Positions 45,198 through 54,701 of a stretch of 64,000 nucleotides of DNA are shown piece after piece. This DNA is from Ktedonospora formicarum (GTDB lineage Bacteria; Chloroflexota; Ktedonobacteria; Ktedonobacterales; Ktedonobacteraceae). Numbering within the stretch: the stretch's first letter is position 1; each line of letters starts with the position of its first letter. Both the position numbers and the translations under genes were made by a program. The notes under the pieces are model-generated. The model did no database searches, had not been told where the DNA came from, and saw only the letters and a list, made by a program, of their open reading frames with translations. The stretch lies in NCBI RefSeq assembly GCF_016587355.1, contig NZ_BNJF01000002.1:372001-436000 (forward strand), read 5' to 3'.

Positions 45198-46162
45198 ATG
45201 AATATGACAGCGCTGACCACTATCAGCAAGCCTACCAGTTTTATCGACAAGGGTCCGCGTCCTCTGGCTCGCGTGTTGGTTTGGGAATTACGACGTTTCT
45301 GTGCCAGCCGCCTCTTCTGGTTTCAGGCACTCGGCTTCTTTGGTTTCTTGCTTCTCATGACATGGGCTCTGCGTGCGCCAGAGCAAACAGATATACACAT
45401 GAGTAACGAAGGAGGCAGCGAGTCGCTAAGCGGTTTTGTTGCCGGAACCAGTGCGGGAGGACTTCTTCATACGTTGCCAATCATTCTGGTTGTGTTGGTG
45501 CTCTTTCTGCCCTTCGTCGCGATTGATGGTGTGACACGAGACCTGAACCGGCGCACCCATGAACTGCTGATGACGACTGCGTTACCAACCTGGGCGTATG
45601 CCTGGGGGCGCTACCTGGCGGGCCTGATAATAAGCCTGGGATTAGCAATATTGCTGCTGCTCTCTATTCTGGGGATGGGCTGGCTTTTGCATCTGACGGT
45701 TACCAACTATCCGGCGCCAGAGTTTGGTACCGTGTTGATCCTGTGGACTGGCATGGTTTTATCGGCAGTGATCCTGGTTTGCAACTTCGGTTTCGCCTTG
45801 AGTACCTTGCTCCCGCGCCTCTCTACTTTGGTCAAGGTTGTCATCATGGTGGCCTGGATCTTAGGGGGAGTCGTGATCCCGCTCGGGCTAGGTGGTGCCA
45901 TACCCCTACCTGGTATGTCAATTGGGACCCGACGAGCGGGATAACCGCACTTGGGCTCCTTCCTTCGTATTCCCTTGGTCTTAGTCTTGGCCCTACGATC
46001 ACGAGCGAGGACCAGTTCCAGCAGCTCATTCTCACCATTGAAAACAAAGTACCCACAATCTCTGGCTGGTTCGCGCCACATCTGTTGCTGGCCGGGTGCA
46101 GCCTGGTGTTAGTGCTGGTAGCGGCCCTCGTTTTTAAACGCTCCCGTGATGTGCTCATCTAA
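45198..46162 (+). pseudogene. ABC transporter permease, frameshifted
   Basis: About 321 residues once repaired, with six hydrophobic segments. The first frame (45198-45944) gives WELRRFCASRLFWFQALGFF, then LPIILVVLVLFLPFVAIDGVTRDLNRRTHELLMTTALPTWAYAWGRYLAG, typical of ABC-2-type exporters. One base is missing at the CCCC run 45903-45906. Adding a C gives GGAIPPTWYVNWDPTSG and continues through LLAGCSLVLVLVAALVFKRSRDVLI to 46162. The ATG has AAAGGAGA upstream. The ATP-binding subunit lies 1.4 kb downstream on the other side of a TnpB element. It is divergent from the two-component genes, which probably control it. Confidence 0.75.
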
Positions 46163-46282
46163 GAGATAGGTACAAATCTGCGCATATCCATGAAAAGTAA
46201 GAGAGAACCATAGTCAGATACCCCATAACTCTGCGTTAGGGGCTTGTCCCTAAACCGAAGCTTGAGACGAGAGGCCGCCTGA
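46163..46282 (-). other. Probable right end / guide-RNA region of the TnpB element
   Basis: Downstream of tnpB two compact hairpins lie side by side: CCCCATAAC with GTTAGGGG (46221-46242, one bulged A) and TTAGGGGCTTGTCCCTAA (46236-46253). Subterminal hairpins just after tnpB are typical of IS200/IS605 right ends, where the omega RNA that guides TnpB is encoded. The exact end cannot be fixed by eye. Confidence 0.45.
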
Positions 46283-47455
46283 CTACGACCCACTCAGGAC
46301 AGATATACCATCCTGAGCAAGACAAAATTTGTCTCGAATATTGTAAGCCGCATTGAGGTCGGCATGGAGTTGATACCCACAGGAGCGACAATGAAACACC
46401 GACTGAGAGCGTCGATTCTTTCGGGCTTGATGCCCACAGCGAGAACAGGTTTGCGAGGTATGACGCGGGTCAATCCGTGCCACCACGATCCCCCGTTCTT
46501 GGGCTTTGTAGGCCAGAAAACCATACAACTGCGCAAAGGACCAGGAATGCAGCTTGCGTTGTCCTTCCCCTTTGCGATGCTGGACTCCTTCTCGGAGATG
46601 GGTCAAGTTCTCAAGCACGAGGGTCGCTCCTGGGGACACGCTTTGGACAATGCATTTGGAGAGGACATGATCACAGTCCCGGTGGAACAGCATCTGCTTG
46701 TGCGACAGCTTTTTGAGGTGTCGTTTGGCAGACTTGGATCCTTTGGACTGAAGCTTGCGACGAAGGCGAAACCAGCGACGATCCACTTCTTTCCAGTGCC
46801 GTGTGCCCAGAAAGTGACGCTGGGAGGTGACCGCAGGACGGTTGAGCCCCAGGTCAACCCCAACCACCTCATCGCTGCGTTGCACCACGGGTTCAGGCAC
46901 CTCAACCACCACATGCAGCCACCATGTCCCCTTGCGACATATCAGGTCTGCGGTGGCGATTGTGCACCCACGATACCGCTCGCTAAAGTGAGGAACGGTA
47001 AAGGGAAGCGTCATCTTGCCCTGGGTGGTCGAGAGGCGAACTGTTTGTGTGGCCCAATGGAGAGCATAGGTGTGAACGTTGTAGCGAACGGCACACTGCT
47101 GGGAGTGAGGGCAACGAACAGGCTTGAAGGCGGGAATGGGCTTGCCCTGTTTCTGGGCTTTGGCCACCTTCTTGGGATAGGCAGCTTCTTTCTTGGCTTT
47201 CCAGGTGAAGGCACTGCGAAGCGTTTCCGTGGCTTTGACCCGGGCTTGGATAAGCAAGTCACTCACCAGACCAGGGCACAAGGCTTTGGTGTCATAGTAC
47301 GTCATGTGATGCAGCCGGACGCCGTTCTTTTCCGAGCATTGCCAGCCAGAGGCACAGACAACATTGTAGGCAAGCGTAAACTGTGCCAACGTTTCTTGCA
47401 AGGCGTGTGCCTGTTCTATATTGGGGTGAAGTTGAATCCGCACTGTTCTCTCCAT
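46283..47455 (-). CDS. tnpB: TnpB (IS200/IS605-type RNA-guided nuclease)
   Basis: 390 residues, full length. The RuvC-like active site is complete: VVGVDLGLNRPAV (first Asp) near residue 198, ATLVLENLTHL (Glu) near 283, and HADLNAAYNI (last Asp) near the end. A zinc ribbon CSRCGHQARK then CRSCG lies before the last motif. The N-terminus has the usual TLAQFTLAYNVVC helix. No TnpA is adjacent, so the element would depend on a transposase in trans. It sits antisense inside an ABC operon. The ATG is at 47455. A 405-codon plus-strand frame across it is an antisense shadow. Confidence 0.95.
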   Translation of the reverse strand: MERTVRIQLHPNIEQAHALQETLAQFTLAYNVVCASGWQCSEKNGVRLHHMTYYDTKALCPGLVSDLLIQARVKATETLRSAFTWKAKKEAAYPKKVAKAQKQGKPIPAFKPVRCPHSQQCAVRYNVHTYALHWATQTVRLSTTQGKMTLPFTVPHFSERYRGCTIATADLICRKGTWWLHVVVEVPEPVVQRSDEVVGVDLGLNRPAVTSQRHFLGTRHWKEVDRRWFRLRRKLQSKGSKSAKRHLKKLSHKQMLFHRDCDHVLSKCIVQSVSPGATLVLENLTHLREGVQHRKGEGQRKLHSWSFAQLYGFLAYKAQERGIVVARIDPRHTSQTCSRCGHQARKNRRSQSVFHCRSCGYQLHADLNAAYNIRDKFCLAQDGISVLSGS

Positions 47456-47580
47456 GCACGAAGTCTACCATATATGCATCGTTTGTGTCAAACAGTGAAC
47501 TCTCAGAGAAGAAGAAAGGAGTGCGTCATGCTCCTCCCCATGTCTGAAGCCAGGGGTACCCGCATGGCGCGATTTTTATA

Positions 47581-48456
47581 ATGGAATTGACGTTAGAACA
47601 CCTGAGCAAGCGCTACGGACAGCACGTTGCGCTGCATCAGCTCTCGTTCCGCTGCGAGCCGGGTATGCTAGGGCTAGTTGGACCCAATGGAGCAGGCAAG
47701 ACAACCTTGATGCGGATGATCGCGACCCTGCTGGAACCCACCGAGGGAATCATTAGCTGGAACGGGCAGGACATTCGCAAGCATGGCCAGATGCTTCGGC
47801 AGGTGCTGGGCTATCTGCCCCAGGATTTTGGTATCTATCCAGAGTTCACGGGACGACAGTTTCTGCGCTACCTGGCTGCAATGAAAGGGCTACCTGGATC
47901 GCTTGTCCACCGGCGTGTCGATGAGGTAATAGAAATGGTGAATTTGGAGCAGACAGCCGACCGTAAACTACCCACGTATTCTGGTGGTATGAAGCAGCGT
48001 ATCGGCATTGCTCAGGCTCTGCTTAACGACCCCGAACTCTTGATTGTTGATGAGCCAACCGTCGGACTCGACCCTGGCGAACGCGTGCGGTTTCGTACCC
48101 TGCTTGCCAGCCTGACCAGCAACCGAATCATCATTTTGAGTACGCATATCATCAGTGATATAGAGGCCGTAGCGAACCGCTTGCTGATCGTGCGGGAAGG
48201 GCGTGTGCTGGCCGATACGACACCAGAGACATTGCTGGCGCACACGAAAGGCGCGACCTGGAGTGTAACTACTGATCTGGCCACCGCCCAGCAATTACAG
48301 ACGAGCTATCAAGTTAGCACGATGCTTACTCATATGAACGGCGTCACGTTACGCATCGTCAGCCCCACGCGCCCGCATGAGGCAGCCGTCGTCATTGACC
48401 CCAGCTTGGAAGATGCCTACCTGCTAGCCACAGGAAAGCAAGCCATTCGAGTCTGA
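47581..48456 (+). CDS. ABC transporter ATP-binding protein
   Basis: 291 residues. Walker A GPNGAGKTTL near residue 39, Q-loop LGYLPQDFGIY, signature YSGGMKQRIG near 133, Walker B LLIVDEPTVGLDP and the H-loop LSTHII are all intact. The C-terminal tail (SLEDAYLLATG) is typical of exporters of the CcmA/YhaQ type. It pairs with the permease upstream; the TnpB element lies between them. No ribosome-binding site precedes the ATG at 47581 (only A/T-rich bases), so the insertion may have removed the native one, or translation may be poor. Confidence 0.9.
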   Translation: MELTLEHLSKRYGQHVALHQLSFRCEPGMLGLVGPNGAGKTTLMRMIATLLEPTEGIISWNGQDIRKHGQMLRQVLGYLPQDFGIYPEFTGRQFLRYLAAMKGLPGSLVHRRVDEVIEMVNLEQTADRKLPTYSGGMKQRIGIAQALLNDPELLIVDEPTVGLDPGERVRFRTLLASLTSNRIIILSTHIISDIEAVANRLLIVREGRVLADTTPETLLAHTKGATWSVTTDLATAQQLQTSYQVSTMLTHMNGVTLRIVSPTRPHEAAVVIDPSLEDAYLLATGKQAIRV

Positions 48457-48861
48457 CGGGGAGGAAATGCCATCCTGGGAGATCGGCGGTTCGATCTGCC
48501 AATCTCCTCCGGTGTATGATGGGGTACAGAATGAAGGTATGCCGAGCACACACTCTATGTTCTACTTCTCAAGATGGACAGTCGCGCCTCTTGAGGAGTA
48601 CAATACGTGTACCGTTTCTGTCCATTCGCTCAAAAGCGAGCCCACAGAAGCTTTCCCTTGCCGCACCTGTCCTAGCGAGTGCTTCACTATGTTGCATTGC
48701 CTAAAAGCAGCAGGCAAAAAGGACTCATGCAGGGAAAGTGTGTTGATCTGGATGGTGATGTTCCATCCACTGTGAGATGGTAAACATCAGAAAACTCATG
48801 AAATCCGTTCTGGGAAAAGAGACATTTCTTCACCAGGGATGAAAGTAGAAAGCGCAATGAA
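48457..48861. other. 405-bp intergenic stretch
   Basis: Just after the ATPase stop, GGAGATcGGC and GCCaATCTCC (48479-48507) form a hairpin that could end the transcript, although no T-run follows. A 102-codon frame starting at 48467 has no recognisable motif and is not called. Confidence 0.4.
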
Positions 48862-49059
48862 ATGCCAGATGGACGCATCCGTCAAAATATACGTTCGGGA
48901 ATCACCGTATCAATTGTCCTCAAGCAAGACCAACGAACAGGAAAATTGACCCGAGGAATCGTCAAGGACATTTTGACCAACTCTGCTTCCCACCCACATG
49001 GAATCAAGGTGCGGCTAGTTGATGGACAGGTTGGGCGCGTCCAGGAAATCGAGGAATAG
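48862..49059 (+). CDS. YwbE-family small protein
   Basis: 65 residues: SGITVSIVLKQDQRTGKLTRGIVKDILTNSASHPHGIKVRLVDGQVGRVQEI. This is the full, highly conserved YwbE/DUF2196 pattern, a small beta-rich protein common in Firmicutes and elsewhere; its function is unknown. The ATG at 48862 has no clear ribosome-binding site. It is monocistronic, ending in the strong terminator at 49072. Confidence 0.88.
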   Translation: MPDGRIRQNIRSGITVSIVLKQDQRTGKLTRGIVKDILTNSASHPHGIKVRLVDGQVGRVQEIEE

Positions 49060-49071
49060 TATGCTGCCCAA

Positions 49072-49119
49072 AGCTCACCCTTATACTCTATTTTTCACAA
49101 TGGGATATAAGGGTGAGCT
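49072..49119 (+). terminator. Strong hairpin terminator after the YwbE-like gene
   Basis: AGCTCACCCTTATA (49072-49085) and its exact complement (49106-49119) give a 14-bp stem with a 20-base loop, followed by TGTTTG. Confidence 0.72.
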
Positions 49120-49254
49120 TGTTTGAAAAGGAGGAGCAAAGAAAATATTACCTTGGTGTCGACCAGGGAACTGATTGATTATTTTTATCGTCTCATTCTC
49201 TGTAGACAGCAGTTGTCATGGATGAGTACAAAATGTCTTGCAGAGGATAGCATT

Positions 49255-50741
49255 ATGAATGGGCATGATACACCACATCAACCAGTAATGGAACAACGCC
49301 TCCGCCGCTGGAGCATCCTTGCTCTCGTTCTCACTATTTGCCTCGTAGTAGGAAGTTGGATCTTCGTCTCACACATGGTACATAGGCCATCGACAGTTCC
49401 TGGGAAAACCAATGAAATGAACAAGCAGATACCTCAGGGCCTCTATATTGGCTACAAAGATGTCGTCTATAGGTTGAGCGCACATGATGGCAACATTATC
49501 TGGCAACAGCATCTCACACAACCCTATAAACCATATCGTCTTATTGGCAGCTCAATGAGTATTAAAACCATTAGTAACTCTCTTATCTGCGCAATCCTTG
49601 AGCATGCGGTCTTCATATTACGCACCAGTGATGGCAAAGAACTCTGGCACTACGCTGTCGCGCTCACTCCCGCACAGCAGGCAGAGAACAGAGCAAGCAT
49701 TATGGGTGTGGTTTTTGATCAGAAGCTGCTCTATATCTCTTTTTCCAGAGGCGGCGTGGCTGCATTGGATCTACAAACGGGGGAACAAAAGTGGAAGAAA
49801 CCCATAACTGGTGGCGATAATATAGCTGTCGCCAATGGCAACCTCTATGCTGAGATTCCAAATTCCAAAGGTTATCCTGCCCTTTACGCCTTCGATGGTG
49901 CTACCGGACAGGAACGCTGGCATTTCGAGCGCGAGCTGTGGGGAAATTCATCTTTCAGCCCCGTCCTGGTCGACAACGGAATCCTTTATTACGGAGGAAA
50001 CCCTCTCTACGCGCTCAATGCTCAGACAGGTAAGAAGGTCTGGGAACAGCGCATGCCACAACGGGAACGTTCTTTCGCCGGCCTGCGCCTCAAAGACAAT
50101 ATACTCTATAGCAACACAAACGCTATCATTCCGGCTGTTGGAGGGCTGAAAATCCCCCCGAAATCTACCGTGTCTTTGCCTTCGACACGAAGACTGGGGC
50201 AATTCTCTGGCACTCTGAGCCAGGGTATGAGTTAGCTCCGGATATATCAATCTCGCAAAATATGGTCTTCACTCGCTCAATGCTCAATGAGAATGGGAAA
50301 CAGACGATACAGGCCCTTGATGCCTACAGTGGAGTTGTACGCTGGCATATACCATTGCTTGAGCAGCCCTGTGGCTACCAGCAATTGTGTACCTCACCTC
50401 TCACCTATGTTGCTGATAACAGGCTTATCGTACTCGATGATAGCCAGCCATCCAGATTACAGGTTTTTGATGTTGCCAGTGGGAAACATGTGACGGCATT
50501 CCCTATCGCACTCCCTGCTTCCAAAGGAGTGGCATCAAGTTTACTTAACAATGGCACACTTTATCTACAGACTGGTATACATGAAGGCGGACCTTATATT
50601 TCAGGCAGTAGCAACACTTTCTGGAACTATACTATCCACGCCGTTCACATTGCTGACGGCACCACGGCATGGCAATATCAGATAGGGAAGCTGCGTGAAT
50701 ACCAGGACCCGATTTCATCGATGCTTTCTACCACTGCCTAA
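49255..50741 (+). pseudogene. Membrane-anchored PQQ-like beta-propeller protein, frameshifted
   Basis: About 495 residues once repaired. One N-terminal transmembrane helix (SILALVLTICLVVGSWIFV) anchors an outside domain made of repeated blades ending in the pyrrolo-quinoline-like motif (HDGNIIWQQ, DGKELWHY, TGEQKWKKP, TGQERWHFE, TGKKVWEQ). Around 50142-50159 one base is missing, at either the GGG run or the C6 run; adding one restores YRVFAFDTKTGAILWHSEPGYELAP and the remaining blades up to 50741. No enzyme motif is visible; such proteins often serve as scaffolds or sensors. The ATG at 49255 has AGAGGAT six bases upstream; a TTG frame start at 49123 is unlikely. Confidence 0.78.
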
Positions 50742-50762
50742 AATGCTCCTACAGACGGTGGA

Positions 50763-50797
50763 GGGTCAGCCCTGGACCTGTTTTACAGGGTTGACCC
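50763..50797. terminator. Hairpin between convergent genes
   Basis: GGGTCAgCCCTG and CAGGGtTGACCC pair over 12 positions with one mismatch. It lies between the beta-propeller gene and the esterase gene, which converge here. No T-run follows, so terminator function is only likely by position. Confidence 0.4.
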
Positions 50798-50926
50798 GCG
50801 CTCCCCCCTTCACCTCTAACCGCGCCAGGATGCCTCTCTCCTTTGAGGCGCCCACATTTTTCAGGTTTTTAGGATGACGCAGTGCTTGGCTCAGGGAGCG
50901 CCGTCATTTGCCCCATCCCTGTAGGA

Positions 50927-52144
50927 CTACCATGACAATTGGATTGGGCCAAAAGCTGGGAGAGCCGCATCAGCCGCATCAGTGAGATTACAGTAGGGAT
51001 TCAAGCCCCAACCATACCACAGAAACATATCAGTTGGGATAGGATGGTCAGTAAGATGCAAAACAGCAGTATTCTCCTCCAGGGATATTTTATGTATGAG
51101 GGGTAATTCTCTTCCATCGCGATCACGTAATGTAAAACCTGATGGGCGACCACTTGCATACAATCCTCCACGAACATATCGATATGAAACACGGATACGA
51201 GACTGCCCAGCTTCCAAGCTAGCTCCTATCAATTGAGGTGAAGGAAGGCTATCAGCCACATCAGCCAGCCGACGTCCAAGCCTTTTCAAACCCTGGGTTC
51301 CTATATGAATTGAATCATCCAGCTCAAGATCAATTGCCGAGACCATTGCAGTATGAGGTAATTGAAGAGGCCACGTACGTTGCGCTTCTCGGATGCCATT
51401 CCAATTTCTGGCATCCGCATCAAATGACACTGTACAGCCAAGCTGTACGCAGTAAAAAGGCAGATCAGGCTGTCGCAGATCACGACGTAGAGCTATCAAC
51501 AACCTATACATACGGTCTTGATAGTATTTGACATTTTCTAAGGAGGAGGTGTCGCTCTCGCCCTGATACCAGAGCACCCCAGCGACTTTCCCTCCAACAC
51601 TTTCAATCCGTTTGAGTAATGCGCCATAGAGCGATGCGTCTCCTAGCTCACGTAGCTCGGGGTCCCATTGTTCCAGAGAAGTTCCACCATGTGCGGCAGG
51701 AATCAACCCAATCGGTACCCCAGTCCGGATATACCGCTCTTTCGCGAAGGCTAAACCTAGTCCCGCTCCCGTTTTGCGCGCAGGATTATGTGAAGGCAAA
51801 GGATCAGGTACAGCATCGGCACCCAGCAGTTTATGATGTATAATGCGTGGCGATTCGTTCGGCCAGTGGAGCGGTTCTTCGGCTACGGCCCACTCTTCGC
51901 GGGATTGTAATGAATGCACAAAAGGCGAAGGCTTTTCAACATCGGTCAAATTCCCAACCCCTTCCATATTACTCTGTCCCGCGAGCACCCATATATCCCC
52001 TACCAGGATATTCTGCGCCCCATCCATAGTGTAAGGACCTCCAACAGGTAATTCAACTACCTGCCCATCTTCTTGAGTGATACACACTTTGTTATCAGCA
52101 TTACGCTGTAAGACCTGATAATCCTGAATTTTTGTATGTGTCAT
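50927..52144 (-). CDS. Sialate O-acetylesterase-like (SASA) carbohydrate esterase
   Basis: 405 residues. The nucleophile motif is VLAGQSNMEGVG near residue 55 (GQSNM, the CE6/SASA form of GDSL), followed by LIPAAHGGTSLEQWDP, GVLWYQGESDTS and the catalytic DDSIHIGTQGLKRLGRR. No signal peptide, so it acts inside the cell or on imported oligosaccharide. It removes acetyl groups from sugars; xylan, pectin or sialic acid cannot be distinguished. It lies 40 bp after the GH95 gene on the same strand. Confidence 0.87.
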   Translation of the reverse strand: MTHTKIQDYQVLQRNADNKVCITQEDGQVVELPVGGPYTMDGAQNILVGDIWVLAGQSNMEGVGNLTDVEKPSPFVHSLQSREEWAVAEEPLHWPNESPRIIHHKLLGADAVPDPLPSHNPARKTGAGLGLAFAKERYIRTGVPIGLIPAAHGGTSLEQWDPELRELGDASLYGALLKRIESVGGKVAGVLWYQGESDTSSLENVKYYQDRMYRLLIALRRDLRQPDLPFYCVQLGCTVSFDADARNWNGIREAQRTWPLQLPHTAMVSAIDLELDDSIHIGTQGLKRLGRRLADVADSLPSPQLIGASLEAGQSRIRVSYRYVRGGLYASGRPSGFTLRDRDGRELPLIHKISLEENTAVLHLTDHPIPTDMFLWYGWGLNPYCNLTDAADAALPAFGPIQLSW

Positions 52145-52184
52145 ATAGTTGTCATTGCCTTATCAACTTGTTCGAGCGCGCATC

Positions 52185-54605
52185 TTAGCGAAAGCTCAAT
52201 GTATAGGTCATGCCATTTTGCATCGCAAGGGCGACACGATCATGCTCGCTGCTCCATGGAATCTGCTGACCGCTCTGATTTTTGATGGCGATTGGCCGTT
52301 GCTGTTGAGGGAAGCGTAGCAGGAAGTGCCTACTTTGTGACGCGCGCAAGATGACGGATGTTGCCAGTCCATTGCTCCATTCCACATCAACTTCAAGGCC
52401 ACCGCGAGCACGCAAGCCACGCACATATCCTTCGTTCCATGTATGTGGTAGGGCAGGCAAAATGGCAAGCTCGTCAGCGTGGCTCTGCACCAGCATCTCG
52501 GCGATTGCAGCGGTAGCTCCAAAGTTGCCGTCTATCTGGAAGATAAGGGGTGGATGCAGATCAAAGAGATTTGTCACAATCGAACCTTTGAGCAACTCGA
52601 TCAAATGCTCATAGGCTAAATCGCCTTCACCCAACCGCGCCCAGAGCGCGACGACCCAGGATCGACTCCAACCTGTGCCTCCACCTCCATGCACAAGTCT
52701 GTGCTCAAGCGACTTGCGCGCAGCCTGGAATAGCTCTGGTGTTTGTTCAGAAGTAATTTGCTCACCAGGATAGAGACCATACAGATGTGACATGTGACGA
52801 TGACCGGGCTCGTGCTCCTCAAAGTCCTCGTTCCACTCTTGTAACTGCCCATGTCTGCCAATCGCTGGCTGCGGCAGAAGAGCAAGCGTTTCCGTTAGTT
52901 CATGTGCAAATTCCTGATCAATATCCAGTGCCTGACTTGCCGCAATGCAGTGTGTGAACAGCTCGTGAATGATGGCAATATCCATGGTTGAACCAGCACC
53001 GACACCTGCCCGCTCTCCACTGGCTGTGATAAAGAGGTTTTCTGGGGAAGTTGAAGGACAGATTGTCAGGTGTCCTTGCTTATCTTCCACCAGGAAATCG
53101 AGCAGAAATTGGGCGGCTTTCTTCATAATCGGATAGGCGCGTTGGGAGAGAAACAAGCGATCACCCGAAAAAGCATAATGTTCCCAGAGATGCTGGCAAA
53201 GCCACGCTCCTCCCATATTCCAGTTTGCCCACTGTGGATCGCCAACACCATTGCCAACCGGGGCGGCGTTTCGCCACAGGTCCATGTTGTGGTGAGCGAC
53301 CCAACCACGGCAACCATAATAGACCTGCGCGATTCGCTCCCCGCTTACACTAGCATCTTCTATGAGATCGAATAGAGGGGAATGGCATTCCGCCAGGTTG
53401 CAGACTTCGGCGAGCCAGTAATTCATCTGAGTGTTAATATTGATAGTCCAGTTACTACTCCAGGCAGGTCGTATTTGATCATTCCAAATCCCCTGCAAAT
53501 TCGCGGGCTGCGTTCCTGGACGAGAACTGGCGATAAGCAAATAGCGACCATACTGGAAAAATAGGGCCAGCAGAGCATCATCTCTGGCTCCCTTTTGCAC
53601 AGCTGCCAAACGCTCATCAGTGGGCAGTTCTTCGCCTTCGCTGGTACCAAGATCAAGGGCAACGCGTTGGAATAAACGTTGATAATCGCTGATATGTGCC
53701 TCACGCAGAATGTTGTACCCTTTGCTTATGCCCTCGGCAAGCCTAGTGGTACAGCTTTGCTCCAGGGCATGGGCAGGGAGGTCTGGACGAGAGGCGAAAC
53801 CACGGTAACTGGTAGCAGCAGAAAGGAAGAAGGTCACTGTATGCGCGTTTTCCACTCGCAATGTGCCATCTTCATCCGCAGTGATCCGCCCGCCCTCAAC
53901 AATAGCCTGAAGCTGTGTTTCAAAGCGCATACCATGACTATCTTCGCCGTGGTCATAAATAATAGAGTCAGCTGTAGGAAAATAGTCTGGATCAACGTGC
54001 CTGGGGCAATGGCCTGTCATCCTGATCGTATGAGAGCCATTAGGTATGCAGGTAAAAGGGTGTACACTCTCTAAGTGGGCGGTCAAGGAAAGAGCGTGAG
54101 AAGTATCGCTGGTCAGACGTACCACTAGTAAATCATCCGCAGCCGAAGAGAATATTTCTCGCGAGAAGAGGATATCACCTGCTTTATAGTGTACTGTTGC
54201 CAACGCAGTATCCAGATCCAACGCGCGCTGATATGCCTGGGCCTCACCCTGGTGCATAAACCTCAGACGCAAATTGCCAAGTGGCTGATAGGACTCATTA
54301 TAGGGACCCTGCATACGGCGCGTAAGCTTCTGAGCCGCCACGTAGTTACGCTCTTCCAGAATTAGGCGCCTAAGTTCGGGCAGATGAGTAATTGCGTCAA
54401 GATTGTCCGTATCATATGGCTCACCTGACCAGAGCGTATCCTCGTTGAGCTGTAACACCTCTTCACTGATCCCACCATGAATCATCGCTCCCAGGTGTCC
54501 ATTCCCCACCGGGAGCGCCTCTAGCCATTGTGCGGCCGGTTGGCGATACCATAATTTGAGCGAAGGTTTGTCCTGTTGGACACGTACTGTCTGGGCCTGA
54601 TGCAT
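52185..54605 (-). CDS. GH95 family glycosidase (alpha-L-fucosidase type)
   Basis: 806 residues. It opens LKLWYRQPAAQWLEALPVGNGHLGAMIHGG and QLNEDTLWSGEPYD, the diagnostic N-terminal beta domain of GH95. The (alpha/alpha)6 barrel carries NWTININTQMNYWLAEVCNLAECH, whose two Asn residues are catalytic in the Bifidobacterium enzyme, and later STSPEN and HRHMSHLYGLYPGEQI. GH95 enzymes invert alpha-1,2-L-fucosidic or related L-galactosidic bonds. No signal peptide, so cytoplasmic. The ATG at 54605 follows AAAGGAG. It follows GH27 after a very strong hairpin. Confidence 0.93.
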   Translation of the reverse strand: MHQAQTVRVQQDKPSLKLWYRQPAAQWLEALPVGNGHLGAMIHGGISEEVLQLNEDTLWSGEPYDTDNLDAITHLPELRRLILEERNYVAAQKLTRRMQGPYNESYQPLGNLRLRFMHQGEAQAYQRALDLDTALATVHYKAGDILFSREIFSSAADDLLVVRLTSDTSHALSLTAHLESVHPFTCIPNGSHTIRMTGHCPRHVDPDYFPTADSIIYDHGEDSHGMRFETQLQAIVEGGRITADEDGTLRVENAHTVTFFLSAATSYRGFASRPDLPAHALEQSCTTRLAEGISKGYNILREAHISDYQRLFQRVALDLGTSEGEELPTDERLAAVQKGARDDALLALFFQYGRYLLIASSRPGTQPANLQGIWNDQIRPAWSSNWTININTQMNYWLAEVCNLAECHSPLFDLIEDASVSGERIAQVYYGCRGWVAHHNMDLWRNAAPVGNGVGDPQWANWNMGGAWLCQHLWEHYAFSGDRLFLSQRAYPIMKKAAQFLLDFLVEDKQGHLTICPSTSPENLFITASGERAGVGAGSTMDIAIIHELFTHCIAASQALDIDQEFAHELTETLALLPQPAIGRHGQLQEWNEDFEEHEPGHRHMSHLYGLYPGEQITSEQTPELFQAARKSLEHRLVHGGGGTGWSRSWVVALWARLGEGDLAYEHLIELLKGSIVTNLFDLHPPLIFQIDGNFGATAAIAEMLVQSHADELAILPALPHTWNEGYVRGLRARGGLEVDVEWSNGLATSVILRASQSRHFLLRFPQQQRPIAIKNQSGQQIPWSSEHDRVALAMQNGMTYTLSFR

Positions 54606-54640
54606 GTTGATCTGCTCCTTTCAATTGGCAACTCGCTCAG

Positions 54641-54689
54641 GAGTAAAGATTGCCCGGCGAGCAGATCGTTCGCCGGGCAATCTTTACTC
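54641..54689. repeat. 20-bp perfect hairpin between GH27 and GH95
   Basis: Arms 54641-54660 and 54670-54689 are exact complements with a nine-base loop and a GC-rich core. No T-run follows on either strand, so it may stabilise or separate the mRNA for the two enzymes instead of ending it. Confidence 0.8.
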
Positions 54690-54701
54690 TTCAGAAGAAC
54701 A

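Noticed and set aside
46364-47581. 405-codon open frame on the plus strand across tnpB
   Set aside because: It is exactly antisense to an intact tnpB with all catalytic motifs, has no family motifs and no ribosome-binding site.
48460-48510. tRNA-like GGCGGTTCGATCTGCC segment
   Set aside because: The loop does not close as a proper T-arm, the unit is far too short for a tRNA and no anticodon arm is present. It is better read as a hairpin after the ABC ATPase gene.
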